This document shows, piece by piece, positions 18,855-27,384 of a DNA stretch of 64,000 bases. The stretch spans positions 252,448 to 316,447 of the forward strand of contig CAWGPP010000023.1 of the NCBI GenBank assembly GCA_963824545.1, written 5' to 3'. Made by a program: the position numbers and the translations under genes. The notes below the pieces were generated by a model. It saw nothing but the letters and a program-made list of their open reading frames with translations, was not told where the DNA came from and did not search any database. The first letter of the stretch is position 1. Each line of letters opens with the position of its first letter. This stretch comes from Bog-532 sp963824545 (GTDB lineage: Bacteria > Actinomycetota > Actinomycetes > Streptosporangiales > Streptosporangiaceae).

Positions 18855-21800
18855 GTGCCAGTCATCATCGACAGCGTCCTTCGGGCTGGCGAGGGAAAGA
18901 TCCTTCGTAAGCTCAAGCGGATTGCCGAGCAGGTCAACTCGATCGAGGACAACTTCGTCGCGATGCGCGACGAGGAGCTTCGCGGCATGACCAGCGAGCT
19001 TAAGCAGCGCTACGCCGATGGCGAGACGCTGGACGACCTGCTCCCGGAGGCCTTCGCCACGGTCCGCGAGGCGGCGAAGCGCACCCTCGGCCAGCGTCAT
19101 TTCGACGTCCAGCTGATGGGCGGCGCGGCGATGCATATGGGCAACATCGCCGAGATGAGGACCGGTGAGGGCAAGACCCTGACCTCGGTCCTGCCGGCCT
19201 ACCTGAACGCGCTGACCGACGACGGCGTGCACGTCGTCACGGTCAACGACTACCTGGCCAAGCGCGACGCCGAGTGGATGGGCCGGGTACACCAGTTCCT
19301 CGGCCTCGAGGTCGGCGTGATCCTGGCCGATATGCAGCCCGAGGAGCGCCGCAAGCAGTACGCGGCCGACGTGACCTACGGCACCAACAACGAGTTCGGT
19401 TTCGACTACCTGCGCGACAACATGGCCTGGAGCCTGGACGACTGCGTCCAGCGCGGTCACCATTTCGCGATCGTGGACGAGGTTGACTCGATCCTCATCG
19501 ACGAGGCCCGGACGCCGCTGATCATCAGCGGCCCCGCGGAGCAGAGCGCCCGCTGGTACGTCGAGTTCGCCAAGATCGTGCCGCGGCTGCGCCGGGGTGC
19601 GGACGGTGACGGCGACTACGAGGTCGACGAGAAGAAGAAGACCGTCGGCATCCTGGAGTCCGGGGTCGAGAAGGTCGAGGACACGCTCGGCATCGACAAC
19701 CTCTACGACCCGGTGAACACCCCGCTGGTCAGCTTCCTCAACAACGCGATCAAGGCCAAGGAGCTCTACAAGCTGGACAAGGACTACGTCGTGATGAACG
19801 GCGAGGTCCTCATCGTCGACGAGTTCACCGGGCGCATCCTGCACGGCCGGCGCTACAACGAGGGCATGCACCAGGCCATCGAGGCCAAGGAAGGCGTGCA
19901 GATCAAGGACGAGAACCAGACGCTCGCCACGATCACGCTGCAGAACTATTTCCGGCTGTACGACAAGCTCGGCGGCATGACCGGTACGGCCATCACCGAG
20001 GCCAACGAGTTCCACCAGATCTACAAGCTCGGCGTCGTGCCGATCCCGACGAACAAGCCGATGATCAGGGCCGACGAGTCCGACGTCGTGTACCAGACGC
20101 AGATCGCCAAGTTCGAGGCGTGCGTCGAGGACATCGTTGAGCGGCACGGGCAGGGCCAGCCTGTCCTGGTTGGCACGACGAGCGTGGAAAAGTCGGAGAT
20201 CCTCTCCCAGATGCTCAAGCGGCGCGGCATCGCGCATGAGGTACTGAACGCCAAGCACCACGAGCGTGAGGCGACGATCGTGGCCATGGCCGGCCGCAAG
20301 GGCGCCGTCACCGTCGCGACCAACATGGCCGGGCGCGGTACCGACATCATGCTCGGCGGTAACCCCGACTTCATCGCCGACCTGGAACTGCACCAGCGCG
20401 GCCTGTCACCGCTGGAGACGGCGGAAGACTACGAGGCCGCCTGGCCCGAGGCGGTCGCCAAGGCCAAGCGCGCCGTAGCCGAGGAGCACGAGGAAGTCGT
20501 CGCGGCGGGCGGCCTGTACGTGCTCGGCACCGAGCGGCACGAGTCACGGCGGATCGACAACCAGCTCCGCGGCCGGTCGGGCCGTCAGGGTGACCCCGGC
20601 GAGACCCGGTTCTACCTGTCCCTTGAGGACGACCTGATGCGGATGTTCAACTCCGACCGGGTCGCGGCCATCATGGACCGGCTGAACATCCCCGCCGACG
20701 TGCCCGTCGAGTCCAAGGTGGTCACGCGCGCCATCAGGTCGGCGCAGACGCAGGTTGAGCAGCAGAACTTCGAGATCCGCAAGGATGTCCTGAAGTACGA
20801 CGACGTGCTCAACCGGCAGCGCCACGTCATCTACGACGAGCGGCACCGGGTGCTGGAGGGCGCCGACCTGAAGGAGCAGATCCTGCGGATGACCGACGAG
20901 GTCATCGTGTCCTACGTCGCGGGGGCCACCAGCGAAGGCTTCCCCGAGGAGTGGGATCTGGACAAGCTGTGGCGCGCGTTCCGCCAGCTGTTCCCGATCA
21001 CGCTCACCGTGGACGGCATGGAGGAAGAGGCGAACGGCAAGGCCAACCTCTCGTCCGACCTCATCGACGAGGTCGTCACCGAGAACGCGCATGAGGCGTA
21101 CGAGCACCGCGAGGCGGAACTGACGCCGGACGTCATGCGGGTGCTGGAGCGCCAGGTCGTGCTGTCCGTCCTGGACCGCAAGTGGCGCGAGCACCTGTAC
21201 GAAATGGACTACCTGCGCGAGGGCATCGGCCTGCGCGCCATGGCGCAGCGCGACCCGCTGGTGGAATACCAGCGCGAGGGTTTCGACATGTTCAACGCCA
21301 TGATGGACGGCATCAAGGAAGAGTCGGTCGGGGCCCTGTTCAACCTCCAGGTCGAGGTCCAGCAGAACCCGATCACCGAGGAAGCCACGGACGCCGGTGC
21401 CGTACCGGGTGCGCTGCCGGGCCCGGCCGGTTCGGCGGGCCCGGCGCCTCAGCCGGGCGGGGCGGGCGCTGGCGGCGCGGCCACCAAGGCCTCCCCCGGG
21501 TCGGGATCCGCGCCCGCGCCCGCGTCTAGGGGCACGTCCGGGTCCAGGTCCGCCCCCGCGTCCAGGTCCAGGTCCGCCCCCGCGTCCAGGTCCGGGACCA
21601 GGAGCACGTCCGGGTCCAGGTCCGGGACCAGGAGCACGTCCGGATCCGGGTCCGGGACCAGGAGCACGTCCGGGTCCGGAACCAAGAGCACGTCCGGGTC
21701 TGGGACCAGGAGCACGTCCGGGGGCAAGCCATCCGTCCCCCGTGGTGCTGCGGCGTCCGGGGGCAAGGACGGCGCCGCGGCCGGGACCGCGCGACCTGCG

Positions 21801-22088
21801 GCGGCAACCGGTGCCGGCGGCCGGCATCGGGGCGGCCCGAAGACGGGCGCTGCGGACGACGGCGGCGCGACCCCGGTGCTGCCGGCCGGGCTGACCCCGC
21901 CACGCCGCAGCGGCGCGCTCCAGTACACCGCGCCCTCCATCGACGGCGGGACGCACGTGGAAAGCCACGTCGAGGGCACTCCCACCGGCGACTTCGCCCA
22001 CGCCGGCCGGAACGACCCGTGCCCCTGCGGTTCGGGCCGCAAGTACAAGCGCTGCCACGGCGACCCACGCAACCGCGCCGAGAACTAG
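18855..22088 (+). CDS. secA: preprotein translocase motor SecA with repeat-rich tail
   Basis: About 1077 residues from the GTG at 18855, preferred because GAGGAG is at 18838-18843 and the next residues (VIIDSVLRAGEGKILRKLKRIA) match SecA N-termini; an in-frame GTG at 18813 lacks such a site. SecA is the ATP-driven motor of the Sec pathway. Landmarks: Walker A in MRTGEGKT, LITVNDYL-like region, GTNNEFGFDYLRDNM, DEVDSILIDEARTPL, VAGRGTDIMLGG-type motif (TNMAGRGTDIMLGGN) and GLYVLGTERHESRRIDNQLRGRSGRQGDPG. The C-terminus has the zinc-binding SEC-C motif (DPCPCGSGRKYKRCHG). Between about residues 850 and 1030 lies a Gly/Ser/Thr/Ala-rich low-complexity linker with a DNA tandem repeat. Confidence 0.95.
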   Translation: MPVIIDSVLRAGEGKILRKLKRIAEQVNSIEDNFVAMRDEELRGMTSELKQRYADGETLDDLLPEAFATVREAAKRTLGQRHFDVQLMGGAAMHMGNIAEMRTGEGKTLTSVLPAYLNALTDDGVHVVTVNDYLAKRDAEWMGRVHQFLGLEVGVILADMQPEERRKQYAADVTYGTNNEFGFDYLRDNMAWSLDDCVQRGHHFAIVDEVDSILIDEARTPLIISGPAEQSARWYVEFAKIVPRLRRGADGDGDYEVDEKKKTVGILESGVEKVEDTLGIDNLYDPVNTPLVSFLNNAIKAKELYKLDKDYVVMNGEVLIVDEFTGRILHGRRYNEGMHQAIEAKEGVQIKDENQTLATITLQNYFRLYDKLGGMTGTAITEANEFHQIYKLGVVPIPTNKPMIRADESDVVYQTQIAKFEACVEDIVERHGQGQPVLVGTTSVEKSEILSQMLKRRGIAHEVLNAKHHEREATIVAMAGRKGAVTVATNMAGRGTDIMLGGNPDFIADLELHQRGLSPLETAEDYEAAWPEAVAKAKRAVAEEHEEVVAAGGLYVLGTERHESRRIDNQLRGRSGRQGDPGETRFYLSLEDDLMRMFNSDRVAAIMDRLNIPADVPVESKVVTRAIRSAQTQVEQQNFEIRKDVLKYDDVLNRQRHVIYDERHRVLEGADLKEQILRMTDEVIVSYVAGATSEGFPEEWDLDKLWRAFRQLFPITLTVDGMEEEANGKANLSSDLIDEVVTENAHEAYEHREAELTPDVMRVLERQVVLSVLDRKWREHLYEMDYLREGIGLRAMAQRDPLVEYQREGFDMFNAMMDGIKEESVGALFNLQVEVQQNPITEEATDAGAVPGALPGPAGSAGPAPQPGGAGAGGAATKASPGSGSAPAPASRGTSGSRSAPASRSRSAPASRSGTRSTSGSRSGTRSTSGSGSGTRSTSGSGTKSTSGSGTRSTSGGKPSVPRGAAASGGKDGAAAGTARPAAATGAGGRHRGGPKTGAADDGGATPVLPAGLTPPRRSGALQYTAPSIDGGTHVESHVEGTPTGDFAHAGRNDPCPCGSGRKYKRCHGDPRNRAEN
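21530..21722 (+). repeat. in-frame tandem repeats in the secA 3' region
   Basis: Imperfect units of 18-30 bases built on GTCCGGGACCAGGAGCACGT repeat through this stretch and encode repeated SGTRSTSGS and SRSAPASRS peptides. The frame is kept throughout, and the SEC-C zinc motif follows downstream. Unit number probably varies between strains. Confidence 0.8.
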
Positions 22089-22171
22089 CCAGCGGCCGGC
22101 GCCGTGCGGCGCTGCCGGTCGTCCCGGTGACCCTGCAGATGGCGGGGTTGCCGTGCCGTGCCCGTGGACGC

Positions 22172-22279
22172 CTACGCGTCGAGCTCGTCCTTGGTTAGCC
22201 GGCCCTCGACGAACGCGGCCTTGATCCCGCCGATCACGCGCTCGCGTTCGGCGTGGGCGGACCGGCCATGGCCCATCAT
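22172..22279 (-). pseudogene. truncated DUF1707-like small protein
   Basis: A 35-codon frame reads MGHGRSAHAERERVIGG and then IKAAFVEGRLTKDELDA before a stop. This is the conserved start of DUF1707 (usually DAERERVIEALRAAFAEGRL, then DELDARV), but it ends where the family continues with a second helix pair. A GGGAGAGG site lies five bases before the ATG, so it may be translated. It is either a remnant of a longer DUF1707 membrane protein gene or a genuine minimal protein. Nothing recognisable follows downstream in another frame. Confidence 0.5.
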
Positions 22280-22421
22280 CGGCGCCTCTCCCACAGCACA
22301 ATGACCGGCAAGGCATAACGTGCCGCTTCCCCGAAGGCCCTGCGCGCACGCGGTCCTTGCCGCCTCCGGCGGAGGTTGTGCTACCCGGACCTGCCGGGGA
22401 CGGGGTGGTCCGCGCGGCTGG

Positions 22422-23072
22422 TCAGGCTGATTCGACGGCGGTGCAGAGCCAGCGCGCCTGGCGGCCGGGGCGCCCCGGCGTGGCCGCCCGTGGACTGGCC
22501 CGTTCCAGCCGGGCCGCCAGGGCCCGGGTCCGTGGCCCGAATCCGACGATGACGGCGATCTCCACCACATCGTCCACGGGACGTGAGGCGAGGACCCGGT
22601 GCACCCGGGGCCGCTGCCCGGCAGCCAGCAGCGGCCCGAGGCGGCGGATGTGCGCCCGCGCACGTTCCGTGGTCCAGGGCGTCATCTGGCTGGCCGGCCG
22701 TGAGCCCGCCAGCGTCTCCGCGAGAACCTGAGCGAACTGGCTCGGCCACCGGCCCGGGCCCTCACCGGCCCCGCCGTCGCTGGCCCCGCCGTCCCCGTCG
22801 GCCCTGCCGTCGCCCTCGCTGCCGTCGCCGGCGCTGTCCCTGGCCCCGGTTCTGGCGCTGATCGCCCACTCCTCAGCCGCGTACCCCGCTGGCCACGCCG
22901 CCTGTCCCGGCCCGGCGGCGGCTACCTCATCGTCGTACGGAGGCCAGGAATCGGGCACCTCCGCGAGGTGAATCGCGATCAGATCGGGCAGCGGCCGCCC
23001 CGTGCCCGGAGAATGGCAGGGTTCCGGCGGAACCTCCCCCGGCTGAAGGCCCCCGGCAGGCGAGTCGTCCAT
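22422..23072 (-). CDS. Rv3235-like family protein
   Basis: 216 residues from the ATG at 23070-23072, with GGAGGG just upstream. The N-terminal half is proline-, glycine- and acid-rich and probably disordered. The C-terminal half is ordered: WPSQFAQVLAETLAGSRPASQMTPWTTERARAHIRRLGP, then PRVHRVLASRPVDDVVEIAVIVGFGPRTRALAARLER. This matches the Rv3235-type family found close to secA in mycobacteria and streptomycetes. Biochemical function is unknown. It converges on secA. Confidence 0.78.
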   Translation of the reverse strand: MDDSPAGGLQPGEVPPEPCHSPGTGRPLPDLIAIHLAEVPDSWPPYDDEVAAAGPGQAAWPAGYAAEEWAISARTGARDSAGDGSEGDGRADGDGGASDGGAGEGPGRWPSQFAQVLAETLAGSRPASQMTPWTTERARAHIRRLGPLLAAGQRPRVHRVLASRPVDDVVEIAVIVGFGPRTRALAARLERASPRAATPGRPGRQARWLCTAVESA

Positions 23073-23301
23073 GGTCCCTCCGCAAAGATCACCGCGCGCG
23101 CCGCGTGGCAGCAACGCTGTCCAGCAACGCGCCGCCACGCTTCTGCTCGCGCCGCCTTTGCGGCACACCCCCGTTCTACCGGCCACCAGTGACATTTCTG
23201 CGCCCCCGCAGGCAACCAGGGCCTCCACGGAGGTCACGGGGGTCACCAGGCAGCGGCCAAAACCACGGCGACCATCCGCGCGACGGCGGCGGGCTCAGCC
23301 C

Positions 23302-23478
23302 TACACCCGGGACGAGTGGCTGGACCTGGTCCCGACCACCGGCGGCTTCACCCGGCACCCCGAAGCCATCCAGCAGGAACTCCTCGACGGCTTCGGCGCC
23401 GTCGACGTGGCAGGCGGCACCTTCACCGTGTCCTACACGACAATCGCCGCCACGGCCGCCCGGCTGGCCTCTGAGCGG
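23302..23478 (+). pseudogene. C-terminal fragment of a SAM-dependent methyltransferase
   Basis: A short stretch encodes YTRDEWLDLVPTTGGFTRHP and then LLDGFGAVDVAGGTFTVSYTTIAATAARLA, which looks like the last 60 residues of actinobacterial class I methyltransferases. The preceding codons in the same frame are basic low-complexity sequence without a SAM-binding GxGxG motif. No start signal fits. I read it as a degraded gene end. The assignment rests on a short pattern, so it is tentative. Confidence 0.4.
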
Positions 23479-23565
23479 ACCGGAGCCGGGGGCGCTGCCC
23501 GGCGAGGTCCCCGGGGGACGGCCGAGGTCGCCGGCGTGGCCTGCTCGTGGCCGCCGGGATGAAAT

Positions 23566-23585
23566 AGTAAAGTTTCTTGCGTACT
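23566..23585 (+). promoter_or_regulatory. candidate operator before the amino-sugar genes
   Basis: An unusually AT-rich patch (ATAGTAAAGTTTCTTGCG) contains the small palindrome AAGTTTCTT and lies 35 bases before the nagA start. ROK-family repressors of sugar genes in actinomycetes often use sites built on A-rich/T-rich halves of this kind. No repressor gene is in the window, so this is only suggestive. Confidence 0.28.
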
Positions 23586-23620
23586 AGGTGGGTCACCGTC
23601 CGGAGAGGAGCCGCACCCCG

Positions 23621-24843
23621 TTGGCCGAGCTGCTGATCGCGGCCAGAACTATCGTGCCGGCCGCTGGAGTCCAGGCCGCTGCGGGGCCTGACATCCTCTC
23701 CCCGGGCTACGTCCTGGTCCGCGACGGCACGATCGCAGCGGTGGGCGAAGGGCCGCCCCCGCGCGCCGCCGACGTCCGGCTCGACGCCGGGGTGCTCGTG
23801 CCGGGCTTCGTGGATCTGCAGGTCAACGGGTACTACGGCGCCGAGTTCGACGCGGTGCGCGCCGGTGAATGGCGGATGGTCGCCGCCCGGCTGCCGGAGA
23901 CCGGGACAACCGCCTTCGTGCCCACGTTCATCACTGCCCCCGTTCCGCGGCTCGCCGCCGCGCTGCGGCAGGCCGCCGGCGTGACCGCTGATCTGGCCGC
24001 GGACCGGGCGGCTGGCCGGGCCGCGGGCGCCCGGGTGCTCGGCGTGCATCTGGAGGGCCCGTTCATCTCCCCGGTGCGGGCCGGCGCGCACAACACGGAC
24101 TGGATGACCGATCCGGCGCCGGCGGCCATCGGTGAGCTGCTCGACGCGGGCGACGGGATCCTGAAGATCGTTACGCTGGCTCCCGAGCTTCCCGGCGCCC
24201 TGGCCGCCGTTGCCCGTCTGGCCGCGGCGGGCGTCCTGGTCAGCGTCGGCCACACCGACGCGCGCGCCAGTCAGGTCGCGGCCGCCGCCGGGGCGGGCGC
24301 CCGGATGGTGACGCACCTGTTCAACGCGCAGCGGCCGCTCCATCACCGGGAGCCGGGGGTGCCCGGCCAGGCACTGGCGGACCCCCGGCTGGCCAGCGGG
24401 CTGATCGCGGACTTCCAGCATGTCGCGGAGCCGGTCTGCGCGATCGCCTTCGCCGCGGCCCCGGGGCGGATATTCCTGGTCACGGACGCGGCCGCGTGCG
24501 CAGGAATGCCCCCGGGCCGTTACATGCTGGGCGGCGCGCCGATCGAGCTGCCGCCTGGGGATGGAGTCCCCCCGGTCCGCGCCAGCGGCGCCCTGGCCGG
24601 CTCGGCCCTGCGGATGGACGTGGCGGTGGCGAACATGGTGCGGGCCGGCGCGGCCTGCCCGGGGCCGTGGCGGCCGCCACACGGATCCCGGCGGACCTCA
24701 TCGGCCGGCCGGATCTGGGCCGGATCATCCCGGGCGCGCAGGCCGACCTGGCGTGGCTGGGCGAAAGCCTGCGCACCCAGGCCACGTGGGTGGCCGGCGA
24801 GGCGGTTTACCGCCATGAGCGAACGGAAAGTGGTGCAACGTGA
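23621..24843 (+). pseudogene. nagA: N-acetylglucosamine-6-phosphate deacetylase, one frameshift
   Basis: The TTG at 23621 is preferred because GAGAGGAG lies at 23602-23609; a GTG at 23588 is an alternative. The protein follows NagA closely: VPGFVDLQVNGYYGAEFD, HLEGPFISPVRAGAHN, SVGHTDARAS, HLFNAQRPLHHREPG and VTDAAACAG supply the expected metal and substrate positions. Near 24650 the frame slips by one base inside a G/C run. After that, the next frame gives the missing end (AVAAATRIPADLIGRPDLGR, ADLAWLGESLRTQATWVAGE) and stops at 24843, overlapping the next start as GTGA. That overlap shows the corrected frame is the ancestral one. NagA turns GlcNAc-6-P into GlcN-6-P and acetate. Either a recent pseudogene or a base-calling error. 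Confidence 0.85.
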
Positions 24844-25967
24844 CCCCCACGTCCTCGGTGACCAGGATGCGGACGGAGATCGAGGAGCAGCCCCAGGCAC
24901 TGCGGGCCACGCTCGATGCCCTGCTCCCGCGGGTCGGTGAGATCAGCGCGCTGGCCCGGCAGACCCGCCAGGTGCTGTTCATCGCCCGCGGGACCTCCGA
25001 CAACGCCGCCGTCTACGGCAGCTATCTGATCCAGGTACGCGCGGGCCGGCTGGCCACGCTCGCGTCGCCGTCGGTCGCCACCGTGTACCGCACCCGCCTC
25101 GACCTGTCCGGGGTGCTCGCGGTGGGGCTGTCGCAATCGGGACGGACCGAGGAGATCGTGGAGACGCTGGCCTGGGCGGCCGGCTGCGGAGCGCGGACGC
25201 TGGCCATCACCAACGGGGCCGGCTCCCCGCTGGCCGAAGCGGCCGACCTGGCCCTGGTCACCGAGGCCGGGGTCGAGCGTGCGGTCCCCGCGACCAAGAC
25301 GTTCACCACCCAGCTGGCGGCGCTGGCCGTGCTGGGCATCGGCCTCGCGGGCGACGCCGAGGGAGCGACCCTCCCCGCGGGCGGCGGCACGGCAGGCGGC
25401 CGTCCGGCAGGCGGCGGACCGCGGGGCGCGGCGCCGCTGGACGCGGGCGAACTGCGCACCGTGCCCGACGAGATTGAGCGCCTGCTCGCGGCGCGAGGTG
25501 ACCTGGAGCCCATCATCAGCGCGCTGGCCGGGGTCGAGGGCGCGCTCGTGTCCGGGCGCGGCTTCGCCTCCTCCGCGGCGCTGGAGCTCGCGCTGAAGCT
25601 GAAGGAGGCGTGCTACCTGCACGCGATGGGGCTGTCCTTCGCGGACCTGCTGCACGGCCCGATCGCCGTGGTCGGCCGGCGGACCCCGGCGATCATCATG
25701 GCCGCCGACGCCGGTCCCACCCTGGACGGCGCGGTCGCGCTGGCGGGACGCGTCCGGCGGGCGGGCGCCACCGCGTACGGCATCGGCGGCGGGGCTGCCC
25801 TGGCCGCGGAATGCGCGTACGCGCTGCCCGGGCCACGGCTGCCGGAATGGCTCGCCCCCATCGGCCTCATCATCGGCGGCCAGCTCCTGACCGAGGCGCT
25901 GGCCCGCCGCCTCGGCATCAACCCCGACAGCCCCCGCGGCCTCAGCAAGGTCACCCAGAGCAATTAA
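24840..25967 (+). CDS. double-SIS-domain aminosugar isomerase/deaminase
   Basis: 375 residues with two SIS sugar-isomerase domains and no glutaminase domain. The first domain has LFIARGTSDNAAVYGSYL, VGLSQSGRTEEIVETL and ERAVPATKTFTTQLAAL; the second has LVSGRGFASSAALELALKLKEACYLHAMGLSFADLLHGPIAVV. This matches NagB-II/AgaS-type enzymes that convert glucosamine-6-P to fructose-6-P with loss of ammonia, the step after NagA. The GTG start overlaps the restored nagA stop. A Gly/Ala-rich insertion separates the domains near residues 178-198. Its TAA stop directly abuts an intergenic repeat. Confidence 0.88.
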   Translation: MTPTSSVTRMRTEIEEQPQALRATLDALLPRVGEISALARQTRQVLFIARGTSDNAAVYGSYLIQVRAGRLATLASPSVATVYRTRLDLSGVLAVGLSQSGRTEEIVETLAWAAGCGARTLAITNGAGSPLAEAADLALVTEAGVERAVPATKTFTTQLAALAVLGIGLAGDAEGATLPAGGGTAGGRPAGGGPRGAAPLDAGELRTVPDEIERLLAARGDLEPIISALAGVEGALVSGRGFASSAALELALKLKEACYLHAMGLSFADLLHGPIAVVGRRTPAIIMAADAGPTLDGAVALAGRVRRAGATAYGIGGGAALAAECAYALPGPRLPEWLAPIGLIIGGQLLTEALARRLGINPDSPRGLSKVTQSN

Positions 25968-26190
25968 CCCCGGGGGGACGACCCCCCGGAACCCCCCGCT
26001 GCGCTCCGCGCCCGCGCGGTGGTACTTCGCCGACAGCACCGGCCGCTCACCGGGCACGAGGCCCGGTTCGCTGGGCCGGTAACGAGCGTCTCGCCGTAAC
26101 CCGCGTGCGGTGCTCGCCGATAGCATCGGCCACTCGCCGGGCACAAGGCCCGGCTCGCTGGGCCGGTAACGATCGCCTCACCGTAACCTG
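25968..26190 (+). repeat. dispersed palindromic repeat, copy A
   Basis: The element begins at the base after the SIS-gene TAA. First comes the hairpin CCGGGGGG (25970-25977), loop ACGA, CCCCCCGG (25982-25989). Then a conserved G/C block (CTGCGCTCCGCGCCCGCGCG), GTGGTAC, and a twice-repeated tail with CCGGGCACGAGGCCCGG-like stems and GCTGGGCCGGTAACGA. It fills the gap between two convergent genes and may terminate transcription on both strands. Confidence 0.8.
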
Positions 26191-26205
26191 AGCAGGCCGC
26201 GGCGC

Positions 26206-27384
26206 TCAGGCGGTGACCGGCTCCGGGGACGGGGCCGGTGCCGCCAGCAGGCCGCGGCGGCGCAGCTCGGGGCGCACCCCCTCGCCGAACCAGTAGGCCT
26301 CCTCCAGGTGCGGATACCCGGAGAAGATGAACTCCGAAACGCCGAGCGCGGCGTACTCCTCGATCCGGTCGGCCACCTCCGCGTGGCTGCCGACCAGGGC
26401 GGTGCCCGCGCCGCCGCGTACCAGCCCGACCCCGGCCCACAGGTTCGGGTAGATCTCCAGATCCGAGGCGTAACCGTTGTCCCGGTAGTTCTGGTGCAGG
26501 GCCCGCATCCGCTGCTGGCCGACCGATTCGCTGCCGGCCAGCATCTGCTGCGCGCGCCCGATCTCGGCCGGGTCGAGGTAGCTGAGCAGCTTGTCGGCCT
26601 CCGCCCAGGCTTCCCGCGGCGTATCGCGCGTAATGACGTGCAGCCGGATCCCGAACCGCGGCGTCCGTCCCGCGGCGTCCGCCAGGTCGCGGATCCAGGC
26701 GATCTTCTGTGCCACCTGGGCGGGCGGCTCACCCCAGGTCAGGTAGACGTCGGCGTGCCGGGCCGCAACCGGGCCCGCGGCCGGGGATGAGCCGCCGAAG
26801 TAGATGGCCGGTGGTGGCTCCGGCGGCGCCATCACCGTGGCCCCCTGCACCTGGTAGTGGTCGCCGCTGAAGTCGTACGGCGTGCCGCTCCACGCGCCGC
26901 GGACGACCGCGAGGAACTCGCCCGTGCGGGCGTACCGCTGGTCGTGCCCCAGGTGGTCACCGAACCGGCGCTGCTCGTCCGCCTGGCCGCCCGTCACCAC
27001 GTTGAGCATCAGGCGGCCGCCGGACATCCGCTGGTAGGTCGCGGCCATCTGGGCCGACAGGGTCGGCGACGTCACCCCGGGCCGGAACGCGACGAGGAAC
27101 TTCAGCCGCTGCGTCTCGCGGATCAGCGCCGCGGTCACCAGCCACGCGTCCTCACAGTGCGTCCCGGTGGGGGTGAGCACGCCCGCGAAGCCGTTGCGCT
27201 CCGCGGCCTGCGCGACCTGGGCCAGGTAGCCGATGTCCGGCGGACGGATCGCGGTCGCCGCCGCGTCCGTGGCCGCGTCCGGCGCGGGCCGCCCGCCCGG
27301 GCCGATCGGCACGCTGTGCCCGCGGCCGACGATCGAGCGGCCGTCGCCGGAGGTCGGCAGGAACCAGTGGAAGGTCAGGCTCAT
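26206..27384 (-). CDS. ssuD: FMNH2-dependent alkanesulfonate monooxygenase
   Basis: 392 residues, a bacterial-luciferase-like flavin monooxygenase. Typical SsuD patterns: LTFHWFLPTSGDGR at the N-terminus, AAERNGFAGVLTPTGTHCEDAW, QMAATYQRMSGGRLMLNVVTGGQADEQRRFGDHLGHDQRYARTGEF, YFGGSSPAAGPVAARHADVYLTWGEP and FSGYPHLEEAYWFGEGVRPEL. It cleaves C1 and longer sulfonates to aldehyde and sulfite when sulfate is scarce. The ATG (27382-27384) overlaps the ssuA stop as ATGA. No flavin reductase SsuE is visible in the window, so reduced FMN must come from elsewhere. Confidence 0.93.
   Translation of the reverse strand: MSLTFHWFLPTSGDGRSIVGRGHSVPIGPGGRPAPDAATDAAATAIRPPDIGYLAQVAQAAERNGFAGVLTPTGTHCEDAWLVTAALIRETQRLKFLVAFRPGVTSPTLSAQMAATYQRMSGGRLMLNVVTGGQADEQRRFGDHLGHDQRYARTGEFLAVVRGAWSGTPYDFSGDHYQVQGATVMAPPEPPPAIYFGGSSPAAGPVAARHADVYLTWGEPPAQVAQKIAWIRDLADAAGRTPRFGIRLHVITRDTPREAWAEADKLLSYLDPAEIGRAQQMLAGSESVGQQRMRALHQNYRDNGYASDLEIYPNLWAGVGLVRGGAGTALVGSHAEVADRIEEYAALGVSEFIFSGYPHLEEAYWFGEGVRPELRRRGLLAAPAPSPEPVTA

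Noticed and set aside
18825..20393. 522-codon minus-strand frame inside secA
   Set aside because: Antisense shadow; no homology and no ribosome binding site.
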